64,000 nt of DNA, taken from positions 9,143,501 to 9,207,500 of the forward strand of contig NZ_CP121695.1 of NCBI RefSeq assembly GCF_029761915.1, given 5' to 3'. Positions 8,099 to 18,395 of the stretch are shown one piece after another; the stretch's first letter is position 1; the number at the start of each line of letters is the position of its first letter. Under the pieces are notes generated by a model. The model did not search any database and had not been told where the DNA came from. It saw only the letters and a list, made by a program, of their open reading frames with translations. Both the position numbers and the translations under genes were made by a program. This DNA comes from Bradyrhizobium sp. CB1650 (GTDB lineage Bacteria; Pseudomonadota; Alphaproteobacteria; Rhizobiales; Xanthobacteraceae).

Positions 8099-8208
8099 GT
8101 CGTCCTGGCGAAAGCCTGGAGCCGTAACCCCAGGGAGCAGTTGTGGCGCGAGATGCGGGTCACGCAGTCTTCGCCGAACTTGACCCCGCTTCGCTTGTCC
8201 GGGACGAC
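8099..8208. repeat. GTCGTCC...GGGACGAC inverted repeat
   Basis: Fills much of the 276-base gap between hslO and argF. It starts GTCGTCCTGGCGAAAGCCTGG and ends CTTGTCCGGGACGAC, and carries an internal GCGCGAGATGCGGGTCACGC segment. A second, longer member with matching arms and interior is at 11433-11597. Short hairpin-only versions are at 25119-25142 and 63840-63869. Confidence 0.65.
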
Positions 8209-8278
8209 GAGCGGTATGCGGGACGGACGCCACGCACTCCACTATCGTCCCGGCCACGGCCAGGGCGACGATCCGAAC

Positions 8279-9202
8279 TTACTTCACCGCGTCAAAGCAC
8301 CAGGCCAAAATGCCCTTCTGCGCATGCAGGCGGTTTTCGGCCTCGTCGAACACGACCGATTGCGGGCCGTCGATCACCTCGTCGGTGACCTCCTCGCCGC
8401 GATGAGCGGGCAGGCAGTGCATGAACAGCGCATCGGGCTTCGCCAGCGACATCAGCTTGGAATTGACCTGATAGGGCTTGAGCACGTTATGGCGGTGCTC
8501 GCCTTCCTTGTCGCCCATCGACACCCAGGTGTCGGTGACGACGCAATCGGCGCCGCGCACGGCGACCTCGGGATCGGTGCCGAGCACGATCGGGGCGTCG
8601 GTCGCCTTGATCCAGTCGCGCATCGCCTTCTTCGGCGCGAGCTCCGGAGGCGTGGCCACGTTGAGCTTGAACTTGAAGCGCTCGGCGGCGTGCGCCCAGG
8701 ACGCCAGCACGTTGTTGTCGTCGCCGGTCCAGGCGACCGTCTTGCCCTCGATCGGGCCACGATGCTCCTCATAGGTCATGAGGTCGGCCATCACCTGGCA
8801 GGGATGCGAGCGCCGCGTCAACCCGTTGATGACGGGCACGGTCGCGTTCGCCGCAAGCTCGAGCAGCGCATCATGATTGAGGATGCGGATCATGATCGCA
8901 TCGACATAGCGCGACAGCACGCGCGCGGTGTCGGCGATGGTCTCGCCGCGGCCGAGCTGCATCTCGGCGCCGGTGAGCATGATCGCCTCGCCGCCGAGCT
9001 GGCGCATGCCGACGTCGAACGACACGCGCGTGCGCGTCGAGGGGCGCTCGAAGATCATCGCCAGCGTCTTGCCTTCGAGCGGCTTGACCGGCTGATGCGC
9101 CTTCTGCTTCGCCTTGATGGCGGAGGATGCGGCGAGCATACGCTTGAGCTCCGACAGCGGGAGCTCGTTGATATCCAGGAAGTGCTTGGGCGTCTTGCTC
9201 AT
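8279..9202 (-). CDS. argF: Ornithine carbamoyltransferase
   Basis: A 307-residue enzyme that makes citrulline from ornithine and carbamoyl phosphate in arginine synthesis. The carbamoyl-phosphate motif STRTR is at 55-59. The ornithine-side motif [10 protein letters not shown] lies near 262-271, and '[13 protein letters not shown]' is the SMG loop. The start ATG (9200-9202) overlaps the argD stop as TGATG, so the two genes are translationally coupled. Confidence 0.95.
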   Translation of the reverse strand: MSKTPKHFLDINELPLSELKRMLAASSAIKAKQKAHQPVKPLEGKTLAMIFERPSTRTRVSFDVGMRQLGGEAIMLTGAEMQLGRGETIADTARVLSRYVDAIMIRILNHDALLELAANATVPVINGLTRRSHPCQVMADLMTYEEHRGPIEGKTVAWTGDDNNVLASWAHAAERFKFKLNVATPPELAPKKAMRDWIKATDAPIVLGTDPEVAVRGADCVVTDTWVSMGDKEGEHRHNVLKPYQVNSKLMSLAKPDALFMHCLPAHRGEEVTDEVIDGPQSVVFDEAENRLHAQKGILAWCFDAVK

Positions 9203-10404
9203 CAGCCTGCCGTCCGCTTGCTGCCGGAAAGCGCAGCGCAGGCGCGCTCGAGCCGCGCGACGCTGTCCTCGATCTCGGCTTCGGTAACGATCAAAGGCGG
9301 CAGGAAGCGCACGACATTGTCGCCGGCCCCGACGGTGAGCAGCTTTTCGTCGCGTAAGGCGGTGACCAGATCACCCGAGGGCACCACGGCCTTGATGCCG
9401 ACCAGGAGCCCCTCGCCGCGAACCTCACTGACCACGTCGGGATGGCGATCGATCACGGACGCGAGCTTCTGCTTCAACAAGAGCGACATCTTCTGCACGT
9501 GGTCAAAGAAGCCCGGCTTGAGCATGACGTCGAGCACCGCATTGGCGGCGGAGATCGCGAGCGGATTGCCGCCAAAAGTCGAACCATGCGAGCCCGGCGT
9601 CATGCCCGAGGCCGCTTCCGCGGTTGCAAGGCAGGCCCCGATCGGGAAGCCGCCGCCGAGCGCCTTGGCCAGCGACATCACGTCGGGCGTGACGCCGAAA
9701 CGGCGGTGTGCGAAGAGATCGCCGGTGCGGCCCATGCCGGTCTGCACCTCGTCGAATGCGAGCAACAGGCCATGCTCGTCGCAGAGCTGACGCAGCGACT
9801 TGAGGAATGCGGGCGTCGCCGAGCGCACACCGCCCTCACCCTGGATCGGCTCGATCAGGATGCCGGCGGTCTGCGGACCGATCGCCTTCTTGACGGCGTC
9901 GAGAGCACCATGCGGCACCTGGTCGAAGCCTTCCATCGGCGGACCGAAGCCCTCGAGATATTTGGCCGAGCCGGTCGCGGCGAGCGTCGCGAGCGTGCGG
10001 CCATGGAAAGCGCCCTCGAAGGTGATCATGCGGTAGCGCTCGGGATGAGCTTTCGACGCGTGATAGCGGCGCACGACCTTGATCACGCATTCCAGCGCTT
10101 CGGCGCCGGAATTGCAGAAGAACACGAAGTCCGCGAAGCTCTCGTTGCAGAGGCGCGCCGCAAGACGTTCGCCGTCCGGGCTCTGGAACAGGTTCGACAT
10201 GTGCCAGAGTTTGGTTGCCTGCTCCTGCAAGGCCTTGACCAGCGCGGGATGGGCATGGCCGAGCGCGTTCACCGCCACGCCCGAGGTGAAATCGAGATAG
10301 CGCTCTCCATTCGTGGCGATCAGCCAGCAGCCTTCGCCGCGCTCGAAACCGATGTCGGCTCTGGCGAAAACGGGAAGCAGATGCGGCGCGGCGCTCTTGG
10401 TCAT
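9202..10404 (-). CDS. argD: Acetylornithine aminotransferase
   Basis: A 400-residue class III PLP aminotransferase that makes N-acetylornithine. Motifs: NSGAEALE (98-105, phosphate loop), the aspartate in [15 protein letters not shown] near 218, and the PLP lysine in SLAKALGGG (Lys247). The start is set at 10404 because the family begins here; an upstream ATG at 10458 would add 18 residues not typical of the family, and neither start has a clear ribosome binding site. First gene of the argD-argF pair. Confidence 0.92.
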   Translation of the reverse strand: MTKSAAPHLLPVFARADIGFERGEGCWLIATNGERYLDFTSGVAVNALGHAHPALVKALQEQATKLWHMSNLFQSPDGERLAARLCNESFADFVFFCNSGAEALECVIKVVRRYHASKAHPERYRMITFEGAFHGRTLATLAATGSAKYLEGFGPPMEGFDQVPHGALDAVKKAIGPQTAGILIEPIQGEGGVRSATPAFLKSLRQLCDEHGLLLAFDEVQTGMGRTGDLFAHRRFGVTPDVMSLAKALGGGFPIGACLATAEAASGMTPGSHGSTFGGNPLAISAANAVLDVMLKPGFFDHVQKMSLLLKQKLASVIDRHPDVVSEVRGEGLLVGIKAVVPSGDLVTALRDEKLLTVGAGDNVVRFLPPLIVTEAEIEDSVARLERACAALSGSKRTAG

Positions 10405-10478
10405 GACCGTCACATGGATGTTGAGGACGGCCTCAACGCGCATTACGCAGCGCACCATTGACCGCCCCGGAAAACGAA

Positions 10479-10505
10479 ACGTGCCGCCTTTTCAGGGCGG
10501 CACGT
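10479..10505 (-). promoter_or_regulatory. Hairpin in the argD leader
   Basis: A perfect 10-base inverted repeat (ACGTGCCGCC at 10479-10488 with GGCGGCACGT at 10496-10505) around a 7-base loop, about 75 bases before the argD start. Read in the argD direction it is followed by a moderately T-rich stretch (TTTCGTTTT). It could be an attenuator, a repressor site, or a terminator for transcription from upstream. Confidence 0.4.
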
Positions 10506-10566
10506 CCGGCTATCTTATGCTTGGTAGAACGCCTGTCAATGCCGCCGGCAAGCCTCGGGAAACGCA

Positions 10567-10780
10567 GAATCCGTAGTCTTGCGGTGTAGATTTTGCGTGG
10601 GTTTCGTCACGGAACATGTGGACGCGAGTCGGCGGACTCTTGCGCGTGACTCACGCCATATTGTAGCGTTTGGCTTGTCAGATACGACATCTCGTGCAGC
10701 GGTTCTGATCCTCTAAGTCCTCATGTACCGGCGTAAACGTTCGGGCGTTCTAGTCGCGCCCGGCGAGCCTTAAGGGATTC
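10567..10780. promoter_or_regulatory. GANTC (CcrM) site cluster in front of gcrA
   Basis: The 456-base gap between argD and gcrA has no gene but holds five GANTC sites: GAATC 10567-10571, GAGTC 10626-10630, GACTC 10635-10639, GACTC 10648-10652 and GATTC 10776-10780. Three fall within 27 bases. CcrM methylates GANTC in alphaproteobacteria, and GcrA acts at methylated GANTC promoters. The cluster is thus a likely cell-cycle control region for gcrA, possibly autoregulatory. Confidence 0.55.
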
Positions 10781-10860
10781 TGGCCGCACGGGTTTTTCGA
10801 GGCTTAGGCAATCGCCGCGAGGCCCCAGGATGGCTGGCGCGCGGCGAGGGAAAGGGTGCA

Positions 10861-11373
10861 ATGACGGTTTTGACCTGGTCCGACGATCGCGTCGAGCAGT
10901 TGAAAAAGCTCTGGGAGGCCGGACTTTCGGCCAGCCAGATCGCAGCCGAGCTCGGCAATGTCACCCGCAATGCCGTGATCGGCAAGGTGCACAGGCTCGG
11001 CCTGTCCGGCCGCGCCAAGAGCCCCTCGTCGGCGGCGCCGCGGCCGCGCAAGGCGCGTCCCGCGCAGCACATGATGCGGGTGACTCGGCCGATGTCGCGC
11101 GGCAACACCGCGCTGGCGCAGGCCTTCGAGGTCGAGGTGGAGCCTGATCCGGTCACCTACGACAATGTGGTGCCGATGAACCAGCGGCTGTCGCTGCTCG
11201 AGCTGAACGAGGCGACCTGCCATTGGCCGGTCGGCGATCCCTCGAGCCCGGATTTCTTCTTCTGCGGCGGCAAGGCGCTCACCGGCCTGCCCTATTGCGC
11301 CCAGCACTCGCGCGTCGCCTATCAGCCGGCCGCCGATCGCCGCCGTGCGCCGGCGAAGCCGAGCACGCGGTGA
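10861..11373 (+). CDS. gcrA: GcrA cell-cycle regulator
   Basis: A 170-residue GcrA. The N-terminal 45 residues are the DNA-binding helix-turn-helix, opening WSDDRVEQLKKLW and including the 'NAVIGKVHRLGLSGR' recognition block. The middle is a basic, Pro/Ala/Arg-rich linker. The C-terminal SIDR-like domain has CHWPVGDP and a 'FFFCGGKALTGLPYCAQHS' cysteine/histidine motif. In Caulobacter, GcrA binds sigma-70 holoenzyme and stimulates promoters methylated at GANTC. The start ATG follows an AGGGAAAGG ribosome binding site. Confidence 0.93.
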   Translation: MTVLTWSDDRVEQLKKLWEAGLSASQIAAELGNVTRNAVIGKVHRLGLSGRAKSPSSAAPRPRKARPAQHMMRVTRPMSRGNTALAQAFEVEVEPDPVTYDNVVPMNQRLSLLELNEATCHWPVGDPSSPDFFFCGGKALTGLPYCAQHSRVAYQPAADRRRAPAKPSTR

Positions 11374-11432
11374 GTATTTAGTCGGCGATCTTAAGGTGCG
11401 TCGTCACATGGCGGCGCTTCAACCAACCCGTT

Positions 11433-11597
11433 GTCGTCCCGGCGAAGGCCGGGCCCCATAACACCAGGCCGCAGTTGTTGCGCGAGATGGTAACTCCGAG
11501 TCTTCGCCAAACCACGCCCTGGTGATGGGCCCCGGATCTGCGTTCCGCTACGGGACAGCGCTACGCGCTGCCCGGCGCTGCGCTTGTCCGGGACGAC
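11433..11597. repeat. GTCGTCC...GGGACGAC inverted repeat, long copy
   Basis: Occupies most of the gap between the convergent gcrA and phoB genes. It opens GTCGTCCCGGCGAAGGCCGG and closes CTTGTCCGGGACGAC, with an inner palindrome around CTACGGGACAGCGCTACGCG. It resembles the copy at 8099-8208. Confidence 0.65.
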
Positions 11598-11639
11598 GAG
11601 GGGTGAGTGGAGCCCGAGCTGAGACCCTCAAATCACTTT

Positions 11640-12347
11640 TTAAGTCTGCTCCGCCTTCGCGAAACGGTCATCCAGCGCATAGCCGGCGCCGCGCACGGTG
11701 CGGATCGGGTCCTGCTCGCGGCCGAGATTGAGCAGCTTGCGCAGGCGACCGATATGCACATCGACGGTGCGTTCGTCGATGTAGATGTCGCGGCCCCAGA
11801 CACTGTCGAGAAGCTGCTCGCGCGAGAACACGCGGCCCGGATGCTCAAGGAAGAACTCCAGGAGGCGATATTCGGTCGGACCGAGATCGATCGGCCGGCC
11901 CGAGCGCGCCACGCGGCGCTTTTCACGATCGAGCTCGATGTCGCCATAGGCGAGCACGGTGGCAAGCCGCTCGGGGCTTGCGCGCCGAAGCAGGCCCTTC
12001 ACGCGCGCCAGGAGCTCCGGCACCGAGAACGGCTTGACGATGTAGTCGTCGGCGCCGGTCGCAAGCCCCCGCACCCGCTCGCTCTCCTCACCGCGCGCGG
12101 TGAGCATGATGATCGGGAGCTGCTTGGTGTCCGGGCGCGTGCGCAGCCGCCGACAGAGCTCGATGCCGGACAGGCCCGGCAGCATCCAGTCGAGCACGAT
12201 CAGATCCGGGATGTGCTCCTTGAGACGGGTATCGGCGTCGTCGCCGCGCATCACCGTCTCGACGTCATAGCCGTCGCCTTCGAGGTTGTAACGAAGGAGC
12301 TCGGTCAGGGCTTCCTCGTCCTCAACCACCATAATGCGTGCGCCCAT
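11640..12347 (-). CDS. phoB: Phosphate regulon response regulator PhoB
   Basis: A 235-residue OmpR/PhoB-type response regulator. The receiver domain (about 1-120) has the acidic pair near Glu9/Asp10, phosphoacceptor Asp53 in IVLDWMLPG, the 'PIIMLTARGEE' threonine and the 'DYIVKPFSV' lysine. The C-terminal winged helix carries the 'RTVDVHIGRLRKLL' recognition helix. Phosphorylated PhoB binds PHO boxes under phosphate limitation. It is the last gene of the pst-pho cluster, 14 bases after phoU. Confidence 0.95.
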   Translation of the reverse strand: MGARIMVVEDEEALTELLRYNLEGDGYDVETVMRGDDADTRLKEHIPDLIVLDWMLPGLSGIELCRRLRTRPDTKQLPIIMLTARGEESERVRGLATGADDYIVKPFSVPELLARVKGLLRRASPERLATVLAYGDIELDREKRRVARSGRPIDLGPTEYRLLEFFLEHPGRVFSREQLLDSVWGRDIYIDERTVDVHIGRLRKLLNLGREQDPIRTVRGAGYALDDRFAKAEQT

Positions 12348-12361
12348 GGGGTCGTCGCTCC

Positions 12362-13078
12362 TTAGCTATTCGGGATCGTCGTGGCAAAAGTCGTCATGTC
12401 GCCCTTCGGCCGCTTGTCGGCGATGGCCTGACCTTCGATCATGTAGAACACGGTCTCGGCGATGTTGGTGGCATGGTCGCCGATCCGCTCGATGTTCTTT
12501 GCGCAGAACATCAGATGGATGCAGAAGGAGATGTTGCGCGGATCCTCCATCATATAGGTGAGGAGCTCGCGGAACAGCGAGGTGCAGATGGCGTCGACTT
12601 CCTCATCACCCTTCCACACCGCCATCGCCGCCGGCAGGTCATGCGCGGCATAGGCGTCCAGCACTGACTTGACCTGCTGCTGCACCAGGTCGGTCATGTG
12701 TTCCAGGCCGCGGAACAGCTTCAGCGGATGGAAGTCCGTCTCCAGCGCGGCGACGCGCTTGCCCATGTTCTTGGCAAGGTCGCCGATGCGCTCGAGGTCG
12801 GTCGCCACGCGCATCGCACCGACGATCTCGCGCAGGTCGACCGCCATCGGCTGGCGGCGGGCGATGGTGAGCACGGCACGCTCCTCGATGCGCTTCTGCA
12901 GCGCGTCGATCTCGGCGTCGGTTGCAACCACGCGCTGGCCGAGCGCGACGTCGCGGCGGATCAGCGCATCGACGGAATCGACGATCATGCGCTCGGCGAG
13001 ACCGCCCATCTCCGCGACGAGCCGGGTGAGCTCCTGAAGGTCGGTGTCGAAGGCCTTTGCGGTGTGTTCGGAACCCAT
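12362..13078 (-). CDS. phoU: Phosphate signalling protein PhoU
   Basis: A 238-residue all-helical PhoU with two three-helix repeats. The metal-binding acidic motifs are visible in 'DLERIGDLAKNMGKR' and, in the second repeat, 'NIERIGDHATNIAE'. PhoU passes the state of the PstSCAB transporter to PhoR and restrains the regulon when phosphate is plentiful. It lies 10 bases after pstB and 14 before phoB. Confidence 0.95.
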   Translation of the reverse strand: MGSEHTAKAFDTDLQELTRLVAEMGGLAERMIVDSVDALIRRDVALGQRVVATDAEIDALQKRIEERAVLTIARRQPMAVDLREIVGAMRVATDLERIGDLAKNMGKRVAALETDFHPLKLFRGLEHMTDLVQQQVKSVLDAYAAHDLPAAMAVWKGDEEVDAICTSLFRELLTYMMEDPRNISFCIHLMFCAKNIERIGDHATNIAETVFYMIEGQAIADKRPKGDMTTFATTIPNS

Positions 13079-13088
13079 GTCTGTCTCC

Positions 13089-13910
13089 TCAGCCGAAACG
13101 GCCGGTGATGTAATCCTGCGTCCGCCGATCGCTCGGCGACGTGAAGATCTTGCTGGTGTCGTCGAACTCGATCAGCTCGCCGAGATACATGAAGGCGGTT
13201 TTGTCGGAAACGCGCGCCGCCTGCTGCATGTTGTGGGTGACGATCGCGATCGTATAGTTCTCGGACAGCTCCTGGATCAACTCCTCGACCTTGGCGGTCG
13301 AGATCGGGTCGAGCGCCGAGCACGGCTCGTCGAACAGGATCACCTCGGGACGCACCGCCACGGTGCGCGCGATGCAGAGGCGCTGCTGCTGGCCGCCGGA
13401 GAGCGAGAGGCCCGAGGCGTTGAGCTTGTCCTTGACCTCGTTCCAGAGCGCGCCGCCGCGCAGCGCCTTCTCGACGCGGTCGTCCATCTCCGACTTCGAG
13501 ATCTTCTCATAGAGGCGGATACCGAAGGCGATGTTCTCGTAGATCGTCATCGGGAACGGCGTCGGCTTCTGGAACACCATGCCGACGCGGGCTCGCAGCA
13601 GGTTGAGGTCGAGCTTGGGGTCGAGAATGTTGGTCTGATCGAGCATGAGCTGACCGGTGACGCGCTGGCCCGGATAGAGATCGTACATCCGGTTGAAGAT
13701 GCGCAGCAGGGTCGACTTGCCGCAACCCGACGGGCCGATGAATGCCGTGACGCGGTTGGTGCCGAGCGTCAGGTTGATGTTCTTCAGCGCGTGGTGCTCG
13801 CCGTAGTAGAAGTTGAGGTTGCGGACCGTCACCTTGGCGGGGGCTTCCGGCAGCGGTTGCTGCGACGCCAGGTGACCGTTGGAACTCACGGATACGGACA
13901 GGTCGGTCAT
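13089..13910 (-). CDS. pstB: Phosphate ABC transporter ATP-binding protein PstB
   Basis: A 273-residue ABC ATPase of the high-affinity phosphate importer. Walker A is GPSGCGKST (59-67), the signature is LSGGQQQRL, and Walker B is VILFDEP, followed by '[16 protein letters not shown]'. The first 25 residues are a short variable extension. The start overlaps the pstA stop by four bases. Confidence 0.96.
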   Translation of the reverse strand: MTDLSVSVSSNGHLASQQPLPEAPAKVTVRNLNFYYGEHHALKNINLTLGTNRVTAFIGPSGCGKSTLLRIFNRMYDLYPGQRVTGQLMLDQTNILDPKLDLNLLRARVGMVFQKPTPFPMTIYENIAFGIRLYEKISKSEMDDRVEKALRGGALWNEVKDKLNASGLSLSGGQQQRLCIARTVAVRPEVILFDEPCSALDPISTAKVEELIQELSENYTIAIVTHNMQQAARVSDKTAFMYLGELIEFDDTSKIFTSPSDRRTQDYITGRFG

Positions 13911-14752
13911 TTTGCGGTCCTCTCGGCGCCAAGGATGCGCGCGCCAATGTTCAGGGCAAGCACGGTGAGCGTGATCAGCAGCGCGCCGCTCCAGGCGAGC
14001 TGCTTCCAGTAAGCGTACGGGCTCTGCACGAAGTTGTTGATGGTGACCGGCAGGTTGGCCATCGTCTTGTTCAGGCTCAGGCTCAAGAACTGGTTCGACA
14101 GCGCGGTGAACAGCAGCGGCGCGGTCTCGCCGGCGACACGCGCGGTGGCAAGCAGCACGCCGGTGATGAGGCCGGAGCGCGCCGCGCGATAGGCGATCCG
14201 CTTGATCACAAGCGAGCGCGGCAGGCCGAGCGCGGAGGCCGCCTCGCGCAGCGCATTCGGCACCAGGAGCAGCATGTCCTCGGTCGTGCGCAGCACCACC
14301 GGGATCACGATGACGGCGAGTGCCAGGCTACCTGCTATCGCCGAGAAGCCGCGCATCGGCACCACCACGGCGCCGTAGATGAACAGGCCGATGATGATCG
14401 AGGGCGCGCTGAGCAGGATGTCGTTGATGAAACGGATCACCGAGGTCAGCTTGTCGTTGCGGCCGTACTCGGCGAGATAGGTGCCGGCGAACAGACCGAG
14501 CGGTGCACCGATGCCGACGCCGAGCACGGTCATGATCAGCGAGCCGACGATGGCGTTGAGCAGGCCGCCTTCGTTCGAGCCTGGCGGCGGCGTACTTTCG
14601 GTGAAGATCTGGAGGTTGAGGCCGGTCAGGCCGTTGTAGAGCAGCGTGATCAGGATCAGCGCAAGCCAGGTCACGCCGAAGGCGGCTGCGGCGATGCACA
14701 GACCGCGGATGACGATGTCCTTGCGGCGGCGACGTGCGTAAATCGGGTTCAT
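13907..14752 (-). CDS. pstA: Phosphate ABC transporter permease PstA
   Basis: A 281-residue inner-membrane permease with about six transmembrane segments. The cytoplasmic EAA-type loop is '[20 protein letters not shown]'. It pairs with PstC to form the phosphate channel. Four bases separate it from pstC. Confidence 0.95.
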   Translation of the reverse strand: MNPIYARRRRKDIVIRGLCIAAAAFGVTWLALILITLLYNGLTGLNLQIFTESTPPPGSNEGGLLNAIVGSLIMTVLGVGIGAPLGLFAGTYLAEYGRNDKLTSVIRFINDILLSAPSIIIGLFIYGAVVVPMRGFSAIAGSLALAVIVIPVVLRTTEDMLLLVPNALREAASALGLPRSLVIKRIAYRAARSGLITGVLLATARVAGETAPLLFTALSNQFLSLSLNKTMANLPVTINNFVQSPYAYWKQLAWSGALLITLTVLALNIGARILGAERTAK

Positions 14753-14756
14753 GGCG

Positions 14757-15755
14757 TCACTTCCCCGCCTTCTTTTCGAGACGCAGCAGCATCAGCCGCG
14801 CGGCCGCGAGCACGAAGAACGTCAGCACGAACAGCAAGAGGCCGAGCAGGATCAGGCCGGACTGATGCAGGCCGTCGCTTTCGGCGAACTCGCTCGCGAT
14901 CGCCGCCGAGATCGTGGTGCCCGGCGCGAAGATGGATGAGGAGATCCGGAACGAGTTGCCGATGATGAAGGTCACCGCCATGGTCTCGCCGAGCGCGCGG
15001 CCCAGCGCCAGCATGACGCCGCCGATGATGCCGACGCGGGTGTAGGGGATCACCACGCTGCGGACGACTTCCCAGGTGGTGCAGCCGACGCCATAGGCGG
15101 CCTCTTTTAGCACCGGCGGCACCGTCTTGAACACGTCGACCGAGATCGAGGTGATGAAGGGCAGCACCATGATCGCCAGGATCAGCGCGGCGTTGAACAG
15201 GCTGAGATAGGACGGTGGTCCCACGAAGATCGCGCCCAGCACGGGAACGCCGTCGAATATCTTGATCATGAAGGGCTGAAAGGTGTTGGCCAGGAACGGC
15301 CCCAATACGAAGAAGCCCCACATGCCGTAGATGATCGAGGGAATGCCGGCGAGCAGCTCGACCGCCATGCCGATCGGACGGCGCAGCCATTGCGGGCAGA
15401 GCTCGGTCAGGAAGATCGCAATGCCGAGACCGACCGGAATGGCGATCAGCATCGCAATGAAGGAGGTGACGAGCGTGCCGTACATCGGCCCGAGCGCGCC
15501 GAGCACGGGCGGATCGGCGGACGGCGCCCAGCGCTGCGTCCACAGGAACGACAGGCCATACTCCTTCATCGCCGGGAAAGCACCGACGATCAGCGACACG
15601 ATGATGCCGCCGAGGATGAGGAGGACCGAGATCGCGCTCAGCCGCGTGATCCAGTAGAAGGTGAGGTCACCCAGCTTGAACGCGCTCAACGCCTTGGCGC
15701 GATCATAGGGTCCGGCGTCATCTATCACGTCGCTCTGAACGGCCATCTCTGCCAC
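14757..15755 (-). CDS. pstC: Phosphate ABC transporter permease PstC
   Basis: A 332-residue permease with six or more membrane segments and an extended N-terminus. It has a '[20 protein letters not shown]' EAA loop and the 'RALGETMAV' motif found in PstC. The start is read as GTG at 15755 with AGGGGA upstream; an ATG three codons later is possible. It follows pstS after about 157 bases, which contain small GC-rich palindromes likely to act as an attenuating hairpin between the binding protein and the rest. Confidence 0.93.
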   Translation of the reverse strand: MAEMAVQSDVIDDAGPYDRAKALSAFKLGDLTFYWITRLSAISVLLILGGIIVSLIVGAFPAMKEYGLSFLWTQRWAPSADPPVLGALGPMYGTLVTSFIAMLIAIPVGLGIAIFLTELCPQWLRRPIGMAVELLAGIPSIIYGMWGFFVLGPFLANTFQPFMIKIFDGVPVLGAIFVGPPSYLSLFNAALILAIMVLPFITSISVDVFKTVPPVLKEAAYGVGCTTWEVVRSVVIPYTRVGIIGGVMLALGRALGETMAVTFIIGNSFRISSSIFAPGTTISAAIASEFAESDGLHQSGLILLGLLLFVLTFFVLAAARLMLLRLEKKAGK

Positions 15756-15912
15756 GCCGATCCCCTATACTAGCTTACTTGTTCTTGTGCCACCGCGCCC
15801 CGGAGGCGACGCCACGCCTAAGCGGTGCGCTGCTGGCCCGGGGCCGAAGTCTTGTGGGTCCCGGCGCAGCGGCGCGGCATTTGATGCCGCGCCGCGTCCG
15901 GGACAGGCCGCC

Positions 15913-16923
15913 TTAGCTCTTGATCTCGGCAGCCCAGGTCTTCTCGATGAGCTGCACGACGCCGGCGGGCATCGGGATGTAGTCGAGCTCCTCAGCCGCC
16001 TTGCCGCCGTTCTTGAAGGCCCAGCGGAAGAACTTGATGGCTTCCTGCGAGGCCGCCTTGTCGGTGGCTTCCTTGTGCATGAGGATGAAGGTCGCCGCGG
16101 TGATCGGCCAGGACTTGTCGCCGGGCTGGTCGGTGAGGATGACGTAGTAGCCGGGCGCCTTGGCCCAGTCGGCGTTGGAGGCGGCCGCCTGGAAGGCTTC
16201 GACGGTCGGCTGCACCGGCTTGCCGGCCTTGTTGACGAGACCGGTATAGGTCAGCTTGTTCTGCTTGGCATAAGCGTACTCGACGTAGCCGATCGAGTTC
16301 TTGGTCTGGCTGATGTTGCCCGACACGCCTTCGTTGCCCTTGGCGCCGACGCCGACCGGCCACTCGACGGCCGTGCCCTCGCCGACCTTGCTCTTCCAGT
16401 CAGCGCTGGCCTTGGAGAGGTAGTTGGTGAAGTTGAAGGTCGTACCCGAACCGTCCGAGCGGCGCACCACGGTGATCGCCTCCGACGGCAGCTTCACGTT
16501 CGGATTGAGCTTCTTGATCGCGGCGTCATCCCACTTGGTGATCTTGCCGAGATAGATGCTGGCGAGGGTCTCGCCGTCGAACACCAGCTCACCGGGCTTC
16601 ACGCCCTCGAGGTTGACGACGGGAACGATGGCGCCCATCACCATCGGCCACTGGACGAGGCCGTCCTTCTCGAGCTGCTCGGCCTTGAGCGGCGCGTCGC
16701 TGGCGCCGAAGGTCACGGTCTTGGCCTGGATCTGCTTGATGCCGCCGCCGGAGCCGATCGACTGGTAGTTCAGACCATTGCCGGTCTCCTTCTTGTAGGC
16801 GTCAGCCCACTTCGAATAGATCGGGAACGGGAACGTCGCACCGGCGCCGGTGATATCGGCGGCGAAAGCCGACGTCGATGCGGCGACCAAGCCAGCAGCG
16901 ACGATAGTTTTAAGGAAATTCAT
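15913..16923 (-). CDS. pstS: Phosphate-binding protein PstS
   Basis: A 336-residue periplasmic phosphate receptor. It has a signal peptide of about 22 residues ending SAFA, then the family opening [18 protein letters not shown]. Ligand-site segments are '[16 protein letters not shown]' and '[11 protein letters not shown]'. The second ATG (16923) is chosen over the one at 16935 because it has GGAG six bases upstream. Transcription is expected from the PHO box about 100 bases upstream. Confidence 0.96.
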   Translation of the reverse strand: MNFLKTIVAAGLVAASTSAFAADITGAGATFPFPIYSKWADAYKKETGNGLNYQSIGSGGGIKQIQAKTVTFGASDAPLKAEQLEKDGLVQWPMVMGAIVPVVNLEGVKPGELVFDGETLASIYLGKITKWDDAAIKKLNPNVKLPSEAITVVRRSDGSGTTFNFTNYLSKASADWKSKVGEGTAVEWPVGVGAKGNEGVSGNISQTKNSIGYVEYAYAKQNKLTYTGLVNKAGKPVQPTVEAFQAAASNADWAKAPGYYVILTDQPGDKSWPITAATFILMHKEATDKAASQEAIKFFRWAFKNGGKAAEELDYIPMPAGVVQLIEKTWAAEIKS

Positions 16924-17021
16924 GCTGGTCTCCATACTGGGGAGCGAAGCGCCGTCCGCGCCCGATCGCGCTCCCGCGCCGCCCCTTTAGGAGCGGTCGG
17001 CTGTGCTTTTACGAAGGTTTG

Positions 17022-17039
17022 GTGACAGTCAGATGACAG
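17022..17039 (-). promoter_or_regulatory. PHO box for pstS
   Basis: Read in the pstS direction, the site is CTGTCAT, CTGA, CTGTCAC: two 7-base direct repeats with the standard 4-base spacer, a near-perfect PhoB-binding site. It lies between phoR and pstS, 28 bases after the phoR stop and about 99 bases before the pstS start, so PhoB can boost pstSCAB-phoUB independently of phoR. Confidence 0.92.
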
Positions 17040-17066
17040 CTTTAAGCGGCTGAAATCGCTTGATTT

Positions 17067-18362
17067 TCAGGCTGATCCGGAGGCCTTCGCCTGGGGAAAA
17101 CAGGCGGTGAAAGTGGCGCCCTGCTTGGGCACGCTTTCGATCAAAAGCCGGCCGCGATGACGGTTAAGAATATGTTTCACCAGCGATAATCCGAGCCCCG
17201 TCCCGCCTTGCGAGCGGCTGTCGCCGACATCGACCCGGTAGAAGCGCTCGGTCAGCCTCGGCAGGTGCTCAGGCGCGATGCCGGGACCGAAATCGCGCAC
17301 GAAGACACGGATTTCCTGAGTTCCATCGGTGGCCGCGTTCATGTTGAGCGACACGATGACGCGGCCGCCCGAGGCGCCGTATTTCAGCGCGTTCTCGATC
17401 AGGTTCTCGAACAGGCGCAAGAGCTCCTCGCGGTCGCCTGCGATCATCACCGGGCTCTCCGGCAGGTGGGTCTCGACCTCGACCTGTCGCTCGCGGGCCA
17501 GCGGCTCGAGCCCGTCTGCGACCTGACGAATGATCGGCACGAGATCGACCAGGGTATCGGGCCGCACATGGGCGGACAGCTCGACCCGTGACAGTGACAA
17601 GAGGTCGTCGATCAGGCGCGCCATGCGGGTAGCCTGATTGTGCATGATGCCGAGGAAGCGCTCGCGCGCCTTGGGATCGTCCTTGGCCTGCCCCTGGAGC
17701 GTATCAATGAATCCCGACAGCGCGGCGAGCGGGGTGCGCAATTCGTGGCTGGCATTGGCGACAAAGTCGGCGCGCATCTCCTCGACCCGACGCAGCGGCG
17801 TCTGGTCGTGGAAGGTCATCAACATGCATTTGTCGGCGCCGCCGAAGGTGGTGGGCACCGGCACCGGCGTGATGATCAGCTCCATCCAGCGATCGACCGG
17901 CACATGGTCGAGATAGTCCGCGCGACGCGGCTCGGTGGTGGCGATGGCCTCGCGCAGCGCGCCGATGATCTCGGGCGAGCGCAGGGCGAATTGCGCGAGC
18001 TCGTTCTTGCGCAGCGCAGGCGCGAGCTGGGCGGCGGCCGCATTGAGATGGATGACGCGGCCGGCACGGTCGAGCAGCACCGCCGGATCCGGTATGCCGG
18101 CGACGACGGCCGCAACCGCGGCGCTTTCGACCGGATTGATGCGGCGGACGTCATCGCGCGAGGCCGCATTGTCGTGCAGCCGCCACGGGATCAGCGCCGC
18201 GGCCGCGATGCAGAGAAACACCGTCACTGCGCGCACCGCCGACAATTCGCCGAGCGAAACCACGACCGACAGCGCCAGCGCCGCGGCGATCAGGATGATG
18301 GTCGAGTGCCGCAGCCGGTCGGACCAGGGCTGGGCGGGAGAAGGAGGGGCGTCAATCGCCAT
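17067..18362 (-). CDS. phoR: Phosphate regulon sensor kinase PhoR
   Basis: A 431-residue membrane histidine kinase. Two transmembrane segments lie at about 21-40 and 45-60, followed by a PAS domain (about 85-190, 'PDPAVLLDRAGRVIHLN'). The dimerisation domain has the phosphoacceptor His206 in NASHELRTPL. The ATPase domain shows 'LFENLIENALKYG' (N box), 'DFGPGIAPEH' (G1) and 'GGTGLGLSLVKHI' (G2). It phosphorylates PhoB when phosphate is low. The upstream flippase-like gene ends 33 bases before it, so the two may be co-transcribed. Confidence 0.94.
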   Translation of the reverse strand: MAIDAPPSPAQPWSDRLRHSTIILIAAALALSVVVSLGELSAVRAVTVFLCIAAAALIPWRLHDNAASRDDVRRINPVESAAVAAVVAGIPDPAVLLDRAGRVIHLNAAAAQLAPALRKNELAQFALRSPEIIGALREAIATTEPRRADYLDHVPVDRWMELIITPVPVPTTFGGADKCMLMTFHDQTPLRRVEEMRADFVANASHELRTPLAALSGFIDTLQGQAKDDPKARERFLGIMHNQATRMARLIDDLLSLSRVELSAHVRPDTLVDLVPIIRQVADGLEPLARERQVEVETHLPESPVMIAGDREELLRLFENLIENALKYGASGGRVIVSLNMNAATDGTQEIRVFVRDFGPGIAPEHLPRLTERFYRVDVGDSRSQGGTGLGLSLVKHILNRHRGRLLIESVPKQGATFTACFPQAKASGSA

Positions 18363-18395
18363 CGGGGCGGGCTTCTCCGTAACGGCTTGCGCGGT

